This document shows, one piece after another, positions 46,758-55,269 of a DNA stretch of 64,000 nt (its first letter is position 1; every line of letters begins with the position of its first letter). Both the position numbers and the translations under genes were made by a program. This DNA is from Sphingomonas sp. CROZ-RG-20F-R02-07 (GTDB taxonomy: Bacteria; Pseudomonadota; Alphaproteobacteria; Sphingomonadales; Sphingomonadaceae): assembly GCF_022662335.1 (NCBI RefSeq), contig NZ_JAKNQJ010000005.1, positions 62,001 through 126,000 of the forward strand, given 5' to 3'. The notes beneath the pieces were generated by a model. The model was not told the origin of the DNA, did no database searches, and saw only the letters and a program-made list of their open reading frames with translations.

Positions 46758-47597
46758 ATGAAGCCCTTCGCCAAACGCCTGATGCTGGGCGCGCTGCTCG
46801 CCTCGGTTCCCGCCATGCTGTCGGCACACCGGATGTGGCTGCTGCCATCGGCCACCGTCTTCTCGGGGACGGATAGCTGGGTGACGATCGATGCCGCGGT
46901 GTCGAACGACCTGTTCTTCGCCGACCACCAGCCGCTCCGCCTCGACGCCATGAAGGTGTGGCAGCCCGACGGCACCGAGGGCAGGTTGCAGAACGCCATG
47001 ACCGGCCATTACCGATCGGTGTTCGACGTGGAGCTCGACAAGCCCGGCACGTGGAAGGTCGGCACGCAGATGACGGGCGTGATGGGCAGCTTCACCGTCG
47101 ACGGCGTGGAAAAGCGCGTCGGCAGCCGGGGCGGTCCGCTGCGGCCGGGCCAGCCCGCGCCGCTGACCGTCGCCGACATCCCGGCGAACGCCACGAACGT
47201 GAAGCTGTTCGAGATGGCGGCGCGCAACGAGGTGTTCCTCACCGCTGGGGCGCCGACCACCACCGTGTTCGCGCCGACGGGCAAGGGGCTGGAATTCGTG
47301 CCGGTCACACACCCCGACGAACTCGTCGCGGGTCAGCCGGCCCGGTTCCGCTTCCTGATCGACGGCAAGCCGGCGCCGGGGCTGAAGGTGACGGTGATCC
47401 CCGGCGGCAAACGCTACCGCGATGCCGAGGGGGGGATGGACCTGACGACGGGCGCCGACGGCGTGGTGAGCGTCATTTGGCCGGGCGCCGGCATGTACTG
47501 GCTGAACGCCGCCGCGAATGACGCGAAGACCAGCGCCCCGCGCGCGACCGAACGGCGGATGAGCTATGCCACGACGCTGGAGGTGATGACGCCGTGA
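46758..47597 (+). CDS. DUF4198 periplasmic protein
   Basis: 279 residues with a signal peptide (MLGALLASVPAMLSAHRMW) and the DUF4198 pattern: HRMWLLPSATVFSGTDSWVT at the mature N-terminus, FFADHQPLRLDAMKVW and a C-terminal WPGAGMYWLNAAANDAKT. Such proteins are often found beside TonB receptors and metal-uptake genes and may bind metals or their carriers. It lies 11 bp after the DUF2271 gene, inside the flavin cluster. Its exact role is unknown. Confidence 0.88.
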   Translation: MKPFAKRLMLGALLASVPAMLSAHRMWLLPSATVFSGTDSWVTIDAAVSNDLFFADHQPLRLDAMKVWQPDGTEGRLQNAMTGHYRSVFDVELDKPGTWKVGTQMTGVMGSFTVDGVEKRVGSRGGPLRPGQPAPLTVADIPANATNVKLFEMAARNEVFLTAGAPTTTVFAPTGKGLEFVPVTHPDELVAGQPARFRFLIDGKPAPGLKVTVIPGGKRYRDAEGGMDLTTGADGVVSVIWPGAGMYWLNAAANDAKTSAPRATERRMSYATTLEVMTP

Positions 47598-47607
47598 TCC
47601 GCCGCGT

Positions 47608-48579
47608 GTGAGGATCGCGTTGCCCGCGACGATCGCGCCCACGGCGCTCGTCGGGTGCGATCCGGACGCCGCGGTGACCGCGCTGGGCGGCGAGACGATG
47701 GGCACCCGGTGGAACGTGCGGCTGGTGGCGCCCGCCGGGTGCGATCCGGCGGCGGTACGCGCGGCGATCGTCGCACGGCTGGACGCGATCGTCGCGGCGA
47801 TGAGCCATTGGGAGCCGGGCTCGCTGCTGAGCCGGTTCAACCGGCAGGCGGCGGGCGGCTGGACGCGGCTGCCGCCCGACTTTCTGCGGGTGATGACGCA
47901 GGGGCTGGCGATCGCCGCGGCGACGCACGGCGCGTTCGATCCGGCGATCGGGCAGCTGGTCGATCTCTGGGGCTTCGGGCCGGTGCCGGTGGCTGGGCCG
48001 CCGGCCGGTGACAGGATCGCGGCGGCGCGCGCTTCGTCGGGCTGGCGGCGGCTGACGCTGGCGGACGGATGGCTGCGCCAGCCCGGCGGGCTGGGGCTCG
48101 ATCTGTCGGGGATCGCCAAGGGCCATGCGGTGGATGCGGTGGCCGATCTGCTGGCGACGATGGGCGTGACGGATGCGCTGGTCGAGATCGGCGGCGAGCT
48201 GGTGGGGCGCGGCGTTCGCCCGGACGGCCAGCCCTGGTGGGTCGATCTGGAGGTGCCGCCGGGCACCGACATCGCGCCCTTGCGCATTGCGCTCCATGGT
48301 CTCGCGGTGGCGACTTCGGGCGATTATGTCCGTGGCGCCCACACGCTCGATCCGCGCACGGGGCGTCCGATCGCGAACGGCGTGGTCGCCGCCAGCGTCG
48401 TCCACGCCTCCGCGCTGGTGGCGGACGCCTGGGCGACCGCGCTCTGCGTGGCGGGTCCGGCGGCGGGGCTGGCGCTGGCGCGGAATGCCGAAATCGCGGG
48501 CCGGATCGTGGCCATGTACGACGGCGAGGCGCGCGAGTATCTCAGCCCTGCGCTGGCCGCGATGCTCGCCGACGATTGA
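47608..48579 (+). CDS. apbE: FAD:protein FMN transferase
   Basis: It moves FMN from FAD onto Thr/Ser of target proteins. The 323-residue protein has the family core GGETMGTRWNVRLVAPAG, SRFNRQAAGGWTRLPPDFL, the flavin-binding LGLDLSGIAKGHAVDAVADL, GGELVGRGVRPDGQPW and HTLDPRTGRPIANGVVAASV. The start is GTG 47608, giving an N-terminus with ALVGCDPDA that could be a lipobox. The target is most likely the DUF2271 protein two genes upstream. Confidence 0.94.
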   Translation: MRIALPATIAPTALVGCDPDAAVTALGGETMGTRWNVRLVAPAGCDPAAVRAAIVARLDAIVAAMSHWEPGSLLSRFNRQAAGGWTRLPPDFLRVMTQGLAIAAATHGAFDPAIGQLVDLWGFGPVPVAGPPAGDRIAAARASSGWRRLTLADGWLRQPGGLGLDLSGIAKGHAVDAVADLLATMGVTDALVEIGGELVGRGVRPDGQPWWVDLEVPPGTDIAPLRIALHGLAVATSGDYVRGAHTLDPRTGRPIANGVVAASVVHASALVADAWATALCVAGPAAGLALARNAEIAGRIVAMYDGEAREYLSPALAAMLADD

Positions 48580-48607
48580 TGCCCGCGCGCTTGCATCCCT
48601 CGCCGCC

Positions 48608-48629
48608 GTATAATACCGTATACCAATCG
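48608..48629 (+). promoter_or_regulatory. GTATAC-centred site upstream of the hydroxyproline genes
   Basis: GTATAC lies at 48618-48623 within GTATAATACCGTATACCAAT, 24 bp before the deaminase start. The GTATAC core also sits in the palindrome at 52741-52754 in front of the second unit of this locus. FCD-type GntR regulators bind sites of this kind, and such a gene is at 51998. Confidence 0.45.
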
Positions 48630-48646
48630 AACGATAACGGGGTGAT

Positions 48647-49573
48647 ATGATGACGGCAACGACGGCGCTGTGGACCGGGGTCTATCCTGCGGCGACGACG
48701 CAGTTCGCGGAAAGCGGCGCGATCGACCATGACGCGACGCAGCGCGTGCAGACCGCTTTGGTCGACGACGGTGTCACCGGGCTGATCCTGCTCGGCACCT
48801 GCGGCGAGAACAACTCGCTGGAGCCCGACGAGAAGCGCGCGGTGCTGAAGGGCGCGGTCGAGGCGGTCGGTGGCCGCGTGCCGCTGGTCGCGGGCGTCTC
48901 CGAGATGACGACGGAGCGCGCGATCGCCTATGCCCGCGATGCCGAGGCGATCGGCGTGGATGCGCTGATGGTGCTGCCCGCGATGGTCTATGTGCCGCGG
49001 CCCGAGGAGCTGACCGCGCATTTCCGCGCGATTGCCAGCGCCACCGGGCTGCCGATCATGCTCTACAACAATCCGCCGGCCTACCGCGTCAACATCGACT
49101 ATGCGACGCTCGATGCGCTGGCCGACCTGCCGAACATCGTCGCGGTAAAGGAAAGCGCGCCCGATCCGCGCCGCTTCACCGACATGATAAACCGCTATGG
49201 CGACCGGTTCAGCGTGATGGCCGGGCTGGACGATATCGCGCTCGAGGGCCTGTTGCTGGGCGCCAGCGGCTGGGTCTCGGGGCTGACGAGCGCCTTTCCG
49301 GTCGAGTCGGTGCGGCTGGTGGCGGCGGTGGCCGAGGGCAAATGGGAGGAGGCGCGCGCGATCTATCGCTGGTTCATGCCGCTGCTCCACCTCGATGCCG
49401 AACATGATCTGGTGCAGTCGATCAAGCTGGCCGAGACGATCATGGGCCGCGGCACCGAGCGCGTGCGCATGCCGCGCATGCCGCTGACGGGGGCGCGCCG
49501 CGCCGAGGTGATCGCCTGGGTCGAGCGTTGCGCCGAAACGCAGCCCAGCAAGCGCGCGCTCGCCGACGCCTGA
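48647..49573 (+). CDS. Dihydrodipicolinate synthase-family lyase, probably 1-pyrroline-4-hydroxy-2-carboxylate deaminase
   Basis: 308 residues with the class I aldolase barrel of the DapA/NAL superfamily: GLILLGTCGENNSLEPDEKR, VAGVSEMTTERAIAYARDA, LYNNPPAYRVNI and the Schiff-base lysine in NIVAVKESAPDPRRF. It stands immediately before 4-hydroxyproline epimerase and near an FAD D-amino acid dehydrogenase, exactly the gene set of the hydroxyproline pathway, so the deaminase that yields 2-oxoglutarate semialdehyde is the likely role. Its stop overlaps the epimerase start (TGATG). ATG 48650 directly after 48647 is the alternative start. Confidence 0.88.
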   Translation: MMTATTALWTGVYPAATTQFAESGAIDHDATQRVQTALVDDGVTGLILLGTCGENNSLEPDEKRAVLKGAVEAVGGRVPLVAGVSEMTTERAIAYARDAEAIGVDALMVLPAMVYVPRPEELTAHFRAIASATGLPIMLYNNPPAYRVNIDYATLDALADLPNIVAVKESAPDPRRFTDMINRYGDRFSVMAGLDDIALEGLLLGASGWVSGLTSAFPVESVRLVAAVAEGKWEEARAIYRWFMPLLHLDAEHDLVQSIKLAETIMGRGTERVRMPRMPLTGARRAEVIAWVERCAETQPSKRALADA

Positions 49574-50571
49574 TGCGGCACAGCTTCTTCTGCATCGACG
49601 GCCACACCGCGGGAAACCCGGTGCGGCTCGTCGCGGGCGGGGCGCCGCTGCTGCGCGGCGCGAACATGGGCGAGCGCCGCGCGGATTTCCTCGAACGCTT
49701 CGACTGGATCCGCACCGGCCTGTGCTTCGAGCCGCGCGGGCATGACATGATGTCGGGCGGGTTCCTCTATCCGCCGACGCGCGACGATGCCGATTGCGGC
49801 ATCCTGTTCATCGAGACGAGCGGTTGCCTGCCGATGTGCGGACACGGCACGATCGGCATGGTGACCTTCGCGCTGGAGAACGGCCTCGTCACCCCGCGCG
49901 AACCCGGCCGGCTGCGGATCGAGGTGCCAGCGGGCGTGATCGACGTCACCTACCAGACCGAAGGCGACCGCGTGCGCGCGGTGCGCATCCGCAACGTGCC
50001 CGCCTATGTCGCGGCCACCGGCATCGCGATCGACGTGCCGGGCTTCGGGCCGCTGACGATCGACGTGTCCTATGGCGGCAATTATTACGCGATCGTCGAG
50101 CCGCAGGGCGCCTATGCCGGGCTCGATACGCTTGGCGCCTCGCGGATCGTCGAGTTGAGCCGCACGGTGCGCGCGCTGGTGCAGGCGGCGTACGAACCCG
50201 CCCACCCGCTGGACGACCGGATCCGCGGCGTTACGCATGTGCTGTGGGCCGATGTGCCGCGCGGCGAGGGGGCGGACGGGCGCAACGCGGTCTTCTATGG
50301 CGAACGCGCGATCGATCGCAGCCCGTGCGGCACGGGCACTTCGGCGCGGCTCGCGCATCTCGTGGCGCAAGGGCGGCTCGCGGTGGGCGACGCCTTCGTG
50401 CACGAAAGCTATATCGGCAGCCGTTTCGTCGGGCGCGTCGAAGCGGCGGTGGACGTGGGCGGCATTCCCGGTATCGTGCCCTCGATCGAGGGATCGGCGA
50501 TCGCGACGGGGTTCAACACCATCTGGATCGATCGCGCGGATCCCTTCTGGGCGGGATTCACCGTCGTCTGA
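49573..50571 (+). CDS. 4-hydroxyproline 2-epimerase (proline racemase superfamily)
   Basis: 332 residues. Both catalytic Cys are present: SGCLPMCGHGTIGM near residue 90 and DRSPCGTGTSARLAHL near residue 250. With two Cys the enzyme is an epimerase/racemase rather than a 3-hydroxyproline dehydratase, which has Thr in place of the second one or of the first. It starts MRHSFFCIDGHTAGNPVRLV, the family opening. It converts trans-4-hydroxy-L-proline to cis-4-hydroxy-D-proline, the substrate of the FAD dehydrogenase encoded 2 kb away. Confidence 0.94.
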   Translation: MRHSFFCIDGHTAGNPVRLVAGGAPLLRGANMGERRADFLERFDWIRTGLCFEPRGHDMMSGGFLYPPTRDDADCGILFIETSGCLPMCGHGTIGMVTFALENGLVTPREPGRLRIEVPAGVIDVTYQTEGDRVRAVRIRNVPAYVAATGIAIDVPGFGPLTIDVSYGGNYYAIVEPQGAYAGLDTLGASRIVELSRTVRALVQAAYEPAHPLDDRIRGVTHVLWADVPRGEGADGRNAVFYGERAIDRSPCGTGTSARLAHLVAQGRLAVGDAFVHESYIGSRFVGRVEAAVDVGGIPGIVPSIEGSAIATGFNTIWIDRADPFWAGFTVV

Positions 50572-50588
50572 TTGCAGGGGGAACGACC

Positions 50589-52001
50589 ATGGCGATGTGG
50601 GGACCGATCAAGCCGATCGGCGGGGCGGCGGCGCCCGATGCGGCGCACCGGTTGCGCCAGACGCTGAGCTGGCCGCACCTCATCGCGCTGGGCGTCGGCG
50701 CGATCGTCGGCACCGGCATCTACACGCTGACCGGGGTAGGCGCCGAGCGCGCGGGGCCCGCGGTGATCCTGGCCTTCGCCATCGCCGGCGCGGTGTGCGC
50801 CTGCGCGGCGCTCGCCTATGCCGAACTCGCGACCGCGATTCCAGCGGCGGGCAGCGCCTATACCTATACCTATAGCGTGATCGGCGAGACGCTCGCCTGG
50901 GTGGTCGGGTGGAGCCTGATCCTCGAATATTCGCTCGCCTGTTCGACGGTGGCGGTCGGCTGGTCGGGCTATCTGGTCGGCTGGCTGCAATCGGCCGGGC
51001 TCGATCTGCCGCATGCGCTGCTTGCGGGCCCGCATGCCGGCGGCATCGTCAACCTGCCGGCCGTGCTGGTGTCGCTCGCGATCGCGGGGATGCTGATGCT
51101 CGGCACGCGCGAAAGCGCGACGCTCAACATCGTGCTCGTCGTCATCAAGCTGGTCGCGCTCGCCGCGTTCGTCGCCATCGCGCTGCCGGGCTTCCACGCG
51201 GCCAACCTCCACCCGTTCATGCCCTACGGCTTCGGAAGCCATGTGATCGGCGGCGAGACGCGCGGCGTGATGGCGGCGGCGGCGATCGTGTTCTTCGCCT
51301 TTTACGGCTTCGATGCGGTGGCGACTTCGGCCGAGGAGGCGCGCAATCCGGGGCGCGACCTGACGATCGGCATCGTCGGGTCGATGGCGCTCTGCACCAC
51401 CATCTACATCCTCGTCGCGGTCGCCGCGATCGGCGCGATGTCGTACACCACGCTCGGCGGATCGCCCGAGCCGCTGGCGCTGGTGCTGCGCACGCTCGGT
51501 CATCCCGGCGCCTCCTATCTGGTGGCGGGCGCCGCACTGGTGGCGCTGCCCTCGGTCATCCTGGTGATGATGTACGGGCAGAGCCGCGTGTTCTTCGTGA
51601 TGGCGCGCGACGGGCTGCTGCCGCGCGTGCTGTCCAAAGTGTCGCCGCGGACCGGCGCGCCGGTGCTCATCACCGGCATCACCGGCCTGTTCGTCGCCGC
51701 GGTCGCGGGGTTCTTCCGCCTCGACGAGATCGCCGAGCTCGCCAATGCCGGCACGCTGATCGCGTTCATCGCGGTGGCCGCCTGCATGATGATCCTGCGC
51801 CGCCGAGCGCCGGACCTGAAGCGCGTGTTCCGCTGCCCGGCGCCGTTCGTCGTCGGCACGCTCGCAATCCTCGGCTGCCTCTATCTGCTGGTCAGCCTGC
51901 CCGAGAAGACTTTGGTGCGCTTCGTGCTGTGGAACGCGATCGGGCTGGTGGCCTATCTGGCCTATGGCCGCCGGCACAGCCTGCTCGCTCCGGGGCGCTA
52001 G
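50589..52001 (+). CDS. Amino acid permease (APC superfamily)
   Basis: 470 residues with twelve or so membrane spans; the first has LSWPHLIALGVGAIVGTGIY, the glycine-rich unwound helix of APC transporters, and FAFYGFDAVATSAEEARNPGRD is the conserved helix 6-7 motif. It belongs to the CAT/YfnA-like branch of cationic or neutral amino acid transporters. Its place in the hydroxyproline locus suggests uptake of hydroxyproline or proline peptides' products. Its stop overlaps the convergent GntR gene by four bases (51998-52001). Confidence 0.92.
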   Translation: MAMWGPIKPIGGAAAPDAAHRLRQTLSWPHLIALGVGAIVGTGIYTLTGVGAERAGPAVILAFAIAGAVCACAALAYAELATAIPAAGSAYTYTYSVIGETLAWVVGWSLILEYSLACSTVAVGWSGYLVGWLQSAGLDLPHALLAGPHAGGIVNLPAVLVSLAIAGMLMLGTRESATLNIVLVVIKLVALAAFVAIALPGFHAANLHPFMPYGFGSHVIGGETRGVMAAAAIVFFAFYGFDAVATSAEEARNPGRDLTIGIVGSMALCTTIYILVAVAAIGAMSYTTLGGSPEPLALVLRTLGHPGASYLVAGAALVALPSVILVMMYGQSRVFFVMARDGLLPRVLSKVSPRTGAPVLITGITGLFVAAVAGFFRLDEIAELANAGTLIAFIAVAACMMILRRRAPDLKRVFRCPAPFVVGTLAILGCLYLLVSLPEKTLVRFVLWNAIGLVAYLAYGRRHSLLAPGR

Positions 52002-52642
52002 CCCCGGAGCTGGCGGCGCAGATCCTCCAGCGTCGCCTGGATATGTGCGCTGGCCAACTGCTTGGCACGCGCGCCGTCCGCCGCGATCCAGGCATCGAGC
52101 AGCACCTGATGTTCCGCATGCGCGCGGTGCTCGCGCCCGGCGGGCTCGAGATGCTTCTGGACATAGCGTTCGGACAGCACCTGCAGCCGCTCGATCAGTT
52201 GCGTGGTGAGCAGACGATGGCCGGGGCGGACGAGCGCCATGTGGAAATCGCGGTTGCGCGCGGCGACATGGTCGAGATGGTCGGCTGCGGCGATGTCGAG
52301 CGCGGTCAGCGCGTCGCGCGCCGCCTGGCGTTCCTCGTCGGTGGCCGCGACCGCCGCCATCGCCACCGCCTCGGGCTCGATCGACAGCCGCAGTGCGAAG
52401 ATCTCCTCGGCTTCCTCCGCGGACATCGGCCGGACGAAATAGCCGCGATTGGCGTGGTTGAAGAGCAGCCCTTCATGCTCCAGCCGGCCCAGCGCCTCGC
52501 GCAGCGGAATCTTGCTGACGCCCAGTTCGTTGGCCAGCGCATCCTGTCGGATCGGCTGGTCGGTCAACAATTTGCCCGATACGATCCGCTCGCGAACGAT
52601 GGTAAAGATCTGGTCGGAAAGCGTCCGAACGACGATGCTCAT
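51998..52642 (-). CDS. GntR family transcriptional regulator, FCD domain
   Basis: 214 residues: an N-terminal winged helix (QPIRQDALANELGVSKIPLREAL, LEHEGLLFNHANRGYFVRPM) and a C-terminal FCD effector domain with the metal-binding His/Asp pattern (AADHLDHVAARNRDFHMALV, HAEHQVLLDAWIAADG). It is the probable repressor of the hydroxyproline genes and is divergent from the FAD dehydrogenase gene across a region with a perfect GTATAC-centred palindrome. The ligand would be hydroxyproline or an intermediate; this is inferred from position. Confidence 0.92.
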   Translation of the reverse strand: MSIVVRTLSDQIFTIVRERIVSGKLLTDQPIRQDALANELGVSKIPLREALGRLEHEGLLFNHANRGYFVRPMSAEEAEEIFALRLSIEPEAVAMAAVAATDEERQAARDALTALDIAAADHLDHVAARNRDFHMALVRPGHRLLTTQLIERLQVLSERYVQKHLEPAGREHRAHAEHQVLLDAWIAADGARAKQLASAHIQATLEDLRRQLRG

Positions 52643-52740
52643 GGGCAGGCGATACTCCGAGTAGACCCGTCAGTTTAGCGTATCGCGCCGCGCCGCGACA
52701 CTCCCTGGCAGCATAATAGTCGCATAGGGTTGCGTGTCCA

Positions 52741-52754
52741 TATCGTATACGATA
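52741..52754. promoter_or_regulatory. Perfect 14-bp palindrome TATCGTATACGATA, probable GntR operator
   Basis: TATCGTATACGATA is its own reverse complement. It lies in the divergent region between the GntR gene (start 52642) and the FAD dehydrogenase gene (start 52778). The core GTATAC recurs before the deaminase gene at 48618. Confidence 0.6.
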
Positions 52755-52777
52755 GCCGCCGCGATCGAGGATCGTGC

Positions 52778-54022
52778 ATGACCGGACGGGTGACCATCAT
52801 CGGCGGGGGCGTCGTCGGGCTGTGCAGCGGCCTGGCGCTGGCACGCGACCGCTGGAACGTCCGGATCGTCGATGCGGGCCATGACGACGACGCGGCGGCA
52901 TCCTGGGGCAATGCGGGCCATATCGCGATCGAGCAGGTCGCGCCGCTCGCCTCCTGGCCGATGATCCGCTCCGCGCCCGGCCGGCTGTTCGTGCGCGGCG
53001 GGGCGCTCGCGCTGCCGCCGCGGCAGATCGGGTGGTGGCTGCCCTTCGCGCTGCGCATGGCGCACGCAGCCGCGCCGGCGCGTTTCGCCGGGGGGCGCGA
53101 TGCGCTGAAGACGCTGATGGCGGAGGCGGTACCCGCATGGCGTGCCCTGGTGGCCGGGCTGGGCGCGACCGACCTGCTGCGCGAGGACGGGCATTTCGTC
53201 GCCTGGGGCGATCCGGCCACCGCCGCGCACGGCCGGGCGGGCTGGGCGGCGGCGGATACGGGCACCGCGCGGTTCCGCGATGCCGATGTCGACGAACGCG
53301 CGCTGCTCCGCCGGATCGGGGGTGCCGCGGGTGCGATTCGCTTCGAGAACAGCGCCCAGGTCACGGATCTCCGCCGCCTGCGCGCGGCGTTGCGCGCTGG
53401 CATCGTGGCGGCGGGGGGCACGATCACCGGCGGCCGGGCCTCGCTCGCGCTGGAGGACGGACGCGCGATCGTGACGGTCGATGGCGAGCGGGTCGAGAGC
53501 GAGCGCGTGCTGGTCGCGGGCGGTGCCCGGTCGGGCGGGCTGCTCGCGCCGATCGGCCACCGCGTGCCGATCGTGGGGGAGCGCGGCTATCATCTGCGCA
53601 GCGCCGATCACGATTGGCCCGCGGGGCTGCCGCCGGTGGCGTTCGAGGATCGGTCGCTGATCGTGACACGCTACGACGATTGCGTGCAGGTCGCGAGTTT
53701 TGTCGAGCCGGGCGATCCCGATGCGCCGCCCGATCCGGCGAAATGGGCACGACTCGAAGCGCGGATCGCCGAACTCGGCCTGCCGATCCGCGCGCCGTTC
53801 ACGCGCTGGATGGGCGCGCGGCCGACCTTGCCCGATTACCGCCCCGCGATCGGCCTCAGCCGCCGCGCGGGCAACCTCGCTTATGCTTTCGGCCATCAGC
53901 ATCTGGGACTGACGCTCGCCCCCACCACCGCGCAGATCGTCGCGGCGCTCATGGCCGGCCGGCCGACCATCCCGCTCGCCGCGTTCGACGTGGAGCGTTT
54001 TGCCAGAGGAGATCGCGCATGA
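52778..54022 (+). CDS. FAD-dependent D-amino-acid dehydrogenase, probably D-hydroxyproline dehydrogenase
   Basis: 414 residues of the DAO/DadA fold: an N-terminal dinucleotide-binding motif TIIGGGVVGLCSGLALARD, SWGNAGHIAIEQVAPL typical of DadA-like enzymes, and a C-terminal GARPTLPDYRPAIGLS and FGHQHLGLTLAPTTA. In this locus the substrate would be cis-4-hydroxy-D-proline, giving the pyrroline intermediate used by the deaminase. It is a single polypeptide, unlike the multi-subunit HypO systems of some pseudomonads. Its stop overlaps the M24 peptidase start (ATGA). Confidence 0.89.
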   Translation: MTGRVTIIGGGVVGLCSGLALARDRWNVRIVDAGHDDDAAASWGNAGHIAIEQVAPLASWPMIRSAPGRLFVRGGALALPPRQIGWWLPFALRMAHAAAPARFAGGRDALKTLMAEAVPAWRALVAGLGATDLLREDGHFVAWGDPATAAHGRAGWAAADTGTARFRDADVDERALLRRIGGAAGAIRFENSAQVTDLRRLRAALRAGIVAAGGTITGGRASLALEDGRAIVTVDGERVESERVLVAGGARSGGLLAPIGHRVPIVGERGYHLRSADHDWPAGLPPVAFEDRSLIVTRYDDCVQVASFVEPGDPDAPPDPAKWARLEARIAELGLPIRAPFTRWMGARPTLPDYRPAIGLSRRAGNLAYAFGHQHLGLTLAPTTAQIVAALMAGRPTIPLAAFDVERFARGDRA

Positions 54023-55212
54023 CCATCGGGGGATCGACCGCAGAGGCGGAACTGGCGGCGCTGTCGCCCTGGACCCACCGGGCGCCGCCGATCGCGCGCG
54101 CGGAATATGACGCCCGTATCGCGCGCGCGCGTGCCCTGATGGCGGACGCCGGGGTGGAGGCGCTGATCGTCGGGGCAGGGGCCAGCCTGCGCTATTTCAC
54201 CGGCGTGCCATGGGGGGCGAGCGAGCGGCTGGTCGCGATGCTGTTGCCGCCCACCGGCGATCCCGTGCTGGTCTGCCCCGCGTTCGAACGCGGCACGCTG
54301 GAGGCGGATCTGGCGATCGCGGCGGACCTGCGGCTGTGGCAGGAGGACGCGGATCCCCATGCCCTGGTGGCCGATGCGCTGGCGAGATGGGGTGTGCGCC
54401 GGCTCGCGGTCGATCCCGCGCTGTCGTTCCAGGCCGGCGAGCGGCTGCGCGCGGCGGCCTCGGGCGTCGAACTGCGCGACGGCGCGCGGGTGATCGACGG
54501 CTGCCGGATGCGCAAGTCGCCCGCCGAGATCGCGCTGCTCGCGCAGGCCAAGGCGATGACGCTGGAGGTGCAGCGCCGCGCCGCGCGGATCATGGCGCCG
54601 GGCATCGCCGCGAGCGACGTGGTGCGCTTCATCGATGCCGCGCACCGAGCGCTGGGCGCGGCGGGCTCGAGCTTCTGCATCGTCCAGTTCGGCCGCGCGA
54701 CGGCGTTTCCGCACGGCCTGCCCGGCGAACAATATCTGGCGGAGGGCGAGCTGGTGCTCGTCGATACCGGCTGCCTGGTCGAAGGCTATCATTCGGACAT
54801 CACGCGCACCTATGCGTTCGGCACGGTCGAACCCGAGGTGCACGCGATCTGGGCGCGGGAAAAGGCTGCGCAAGCCGCCGCGTTCGCGGCCGCACGGCCG
54901 GGCGTGCCGTGCGAGGCGGTGGATGCCGCGGCGCGTGCGGTGCTGGTGGAGGCGGGCCTCGGCCCGGATTACCGCCTGCCCGGGCTGCCGCACCGGACCG
55001 GCCACGGGATCGGGCTATCGATCCACGAACCCGCCTATCTGGTGCGCGGCGATACTACGCCTCTCGAGACTGGCATGTGCTTTTCGAACGAGCCGATGAT
55101 CGTCGTGCCCGATCGGTTCGGCGTGCGGCTGGAGGATCATTTCCACATGACCGCGGACGGCCCCGTCTGGTTCACCGAGCCGCAGCCCGCGATGGACCGG
55201 CCGTTCGGCTAG
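54019..55212 (+). CDS. Xaa-Pro peptidase (M24B family)
   Basis: 397 residues with an N-terminal creatinase-type domain and a C-terminal pita-bread metallopeptidase domain. All five metal ligands can be located: LVLVDTGCLVEGYHSDITRT (two Asp), TGHGIGLSIHEP (His), CFSNEPMIVV (Glu) and VRLEDHFHMT (Glu). It removes the residue before proline or hydroxyproline, so it may supply the locus with free hydroxyproline from dipeptides. Overlap with the FAD gene shows coupling. Confidence 0.92.
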   Translation: MTIGGSTAEAELAALSPWTHRAPPIARAEYDARIARARALMADAGVEALIVGAGASLRYFTGVPWGASERLVAMLLPPTGDPVLVCPAFERGTLEADLAIAADLRLWQEDADPHALVADALARWGVRRLAVDPALSFQAGERLRAAASGVELRDGARVIDGCRMRKSPAEIALLAQAKAMTLEVQRRAARIMAPGIAASDVVRFIDAAHRALGAAGSSFCIVQFGRATAFPHGLPGEQYLAEGELVLVDTGCLVEGYHSDITRTYAFGTVEPEVHAIWAREKAAQAAAFAAARPGVPCEAVDAAARAVLVEAGLGPDYRLPGLPHRTGHGIGLSIHEPAYLVRGDTTPLETGMCFSNEPMIVVPDRFGVRLEDHFHMTADGPVWFTEPQPAMDRPFG

Positions 55213-55216
55213 GGCC

Positions 55217-55255
55217 TGATGACGTTAGCTTGACCGGATCGGGGTAACGTCATCA
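55217..55255. terminator. Inverted repeat between convergent genes, probable bidirectional terminator
   Basis: The 11-bp arms TGATGACGTTA (55217-55227) and TAACGTCATCA (55245-55255) are exact reverse complements with a 17-base loop. It lies between the stops of the M24 peptidase gene and the convergent DUF885 gene. There is no T-run, so termination may be weak. Confidence 0.5.
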
Positions 55256-55269
55256 AACCCTGGGGCTCG

